DNA of 64,000 nt from the NCBI GenBank assembly GCA_016719225.1, contig JADKAN010000004.1, positions 248,001 to 312,000 on the forward strand. The letters are read 5' to 3'. Source of the stretch: Flavobacteriales bacterium (lineage in GTDB: Bacteria; Bacteroidota; Bacteroidia; Flavobacteriales_F; PHOS-HE28). The position numbers and the translations under genes were made by a program. This document shows, one piece after another, positions 62,980 to 64,000 of this stretch (positions are counted from its first letter, which is position 1; the number at the start of each line of letters is the position of its first letter). Under the pieces are notes generated by a model that was not told where the DNA came from, did not search any database, and worked only from the letters and a program-made list of their open reading frames with translations.

Positions 62980-63600
62980 ATGGAAGCGCGCGAAGAAGAG
63001 ATCATCGACCAGAGCGCCAAGGTGTTCATGCGCCTCGGCATCCGCAGCGTGAACATGGATGATATGGCGCAGCACCTGCGCATCAGCAAAAAGACGCTGT
63101 ACCAGTTCGTGAAGAACAAGAACGACCTGGTGACACGGATCGTGAGCCACATAACGGCGCACCACCGCACCTGCATATGGGAGATCTGCGGACAGGGCCA
63201 CAATGCGATCGACGAGAATTTCGAGATCACGCGCTTCGTGGCCGCACAGGTGGGCCAGATCAATCCCAGCGTCCACTTCGATCTGGAGAAGTACCACCCC
63301 AAGGCCTGGGAGCTGCTGAACACGACTGAACGCAAGGACATCCTGGAATGTGTTACGGGCAATATGCAAAAGGGCATCGCAGAAGGGCTTTACCGGGAAG
63401 ACCTCGACATCGACGTGGTGTCGCGCGTGTACATCTCCCGGTTCGATGCCTGCTTCGACGGTGAGCTGTTCCCGGCTGATAAATACCGGTTCGATAAAGT
63501 GATCTGGGAGTTGTTCCGTTACCACACACGGGGCATCGCCAGCGAGAAGGGCCTGAAGTACCTGACCAAGAAGGTGAAGAACGAACATCCCGGCAAATGA
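62980..63600 (+). CDS. TetR-family transcriptional regulator
   Basis: 206 residues from the ATG at 62980. The N-terminal helix-turn-helix is clear (EEIIDQSAKVFMRLGIRSVN, then MAQHLRISKKTLYQFVKNKN), followed by an all-helical ligand-binding domain of the kind seen in Bacteroidota efflux regulators. Its TGA overlaps the ATG of the TolC-family gene (ATGA at 63597-63600). It most likely represses this unit in the absence of a toxic ligand, acting on the palindrome at 62933. Confidence 0.93.
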   Translation: MEAREEEIIDQSAKVFMRLGIRSVNMDDMAQHLRISKKTLYQFVKNKNDLVTRIVSHITAHHRTCIWEICGQGHNAIDENFEITRFVAAQVGQINPSVHFDLEKYHPKAWELLNTTERKDILECVTGNMQKGIAEGLYREDLDIDVVSRVYISRFDACFDGELFPADKYRFDKVIWELFRYHTRGIASEKGLKYLTKKVKNEHPGK

Positions 63601-64000
63601 GAAGGACCTTAGCAGTAGCCACCCTATTGGCCTTGGCCGCCTGCCTGCACGCACAAGGGCCGGTGAGCCTGAGCCTGAAGGCGGCCATGGACATGGCCGC
63701 CCAACAGAGCTACAGCGTGCAGTACAGCACATTGGAAGCCGCGAAGGCGGAATCGAAGATCAAGGAGACCCTGGGCATGGGCCTTCCGCAGGTCTCCGCC
63801 AGCGGAAGCTTGAACAATTACCTGAAAGTGCCTACCTCGGTGATCCCCAACTTTTTCGGCGACGACCCGAAGACGATCGAGATCCAGTTCGGCATTCCTT
63901 GGACGATGACCGGCGCGGTACAGTTGAACCAACTGCTCTTCGACGGTACCTATCTCGTGGGATTGAAGGCCACACGCGAGGTGAAGGAGAAGACCGCATT
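63597..64000 (+). CDS. TolC-family outer-membrane efflux protein, N-terminal part
   Basis: The gene starts in the 4-base overlap with the TetR gene and runs off the window; 134 codons are visible. Signal peptide (RRTLAVATLLALAACLHAQ) is followed by LSLKAAMDMAAQQSYSVQY, the usual first helix of TolC proteins, then ETLGMGLPQVSASGSLNNYL and GAVQLNQLLFDGTYLVGLKA. In this family the barrel and helical tunnel carry drugs or metals across the outer membrane together with RND pumps and adaptors, which are probably encoded just beyond the window. Confidence 0.9.
   Translation, partial: MRRTLAVATLLALAACLHAQGPVSLSLKAAMDMAAQQSYSVQYSTLEAAKAESKIKETLGMGLPQVSASGSLNNYLKVPTSVIPNFFGDDPKTIEIQFGIPWTMTGAVQLNQLLFDGTYLVGLKATREVKEKTA

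Overview
The window comes from a GC-rich member of the Bacteroidota, most likely Flavobacteriales-like (inference). The evidence is at least five proteins ending in type IX secretion (T9SS) type A sorting domains, conserved Bacteroidota gene orders (acpP-fabF-rnc-IPExxxVDY-pyk and DUF4271-hemD-rnpA-yidD-S41 protease), and promoters of the TTG-N17-21-TAnnTTTG class in place of E. coli-like boxes. I saw no rRNA or tRNA genes, CRISPR arrays, insertion sequences or prophage.

Layout. 1-5.1 kb: the end of an SDR oxidoreductase, two secreted T9SS cargo proteins (the first with a one-base frameshift) and an OmpR/EnvZ-type two-component pair. 5.2-12 kb: an aldehyde dehydrogenase, a SiaB-like kinase, an HD-domain/polyphosphate kinase 1 fusion, an FAD oxidoreductase and a 36-residue membrane protein. 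12-15.3 kb: a lipoprotein, a biotin carrier protein, RNase HI, MarC and PurN, all on the minus strand. 15.3-20.8 kb: the acyl-carrier/fatty-acid, RNase III and pyruvate kinase operon plus a methyltransferase. 21-26.3 kb: a T9SS protein, a small membrane protein, an HI0933-type flavoprotein, a DUF481-like outer-membrane protein and a glutaryl-CoA dehydrogenase homologue. 26.4-33.7 kb: DUF4271, HemD, RnpA, YidD and S41 protease, then an O-antigen ligase and two glycosyltransferases. 33.7-38.9 kb: a T9SS-exported subtilase, a TIMP/NTR-like secreted protein and an anchored envelope protein.

38.9-60.3 kb is the most distinctive part: 21 kb on the minus strand that looks like one regulated surface system. 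It holds, in transcription order, two TPR sensor histidine kinases sharing an identical 143-bp stretch, a NarL/LuxR-type response regulator, an outer-membrane beta-barrel, a 2314-residue secreted protein, a fibronectin-III-like protein, a small T9SS protein and a 1624-residue collagen-like fibre with an S74 chaperone domain. The three start points of this block (sensor kinase, barrel operon, T9SS/collagen unit) each carry the same 20-bp inverted-repeat motif fused to a -33 TTG, followed after exactly 20 bp by a degenerate -7 box. I infer that the response regulator activates all three.

60.3-64 kb: an ArsC-like protein, a small membrane protein, asparaginyl-tRNA synthetase, and a TetR regulator overlapping the start of a TolC-family efflux gene that runs off the window. 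Other points: rnc and hemD both lack ATG/GTG/TTG starts at the position expected from homology and seem to begin at CTG just after the upstream stop codon; many promoters abut the start codon, implying leaderless or very short-leader mRNAs.
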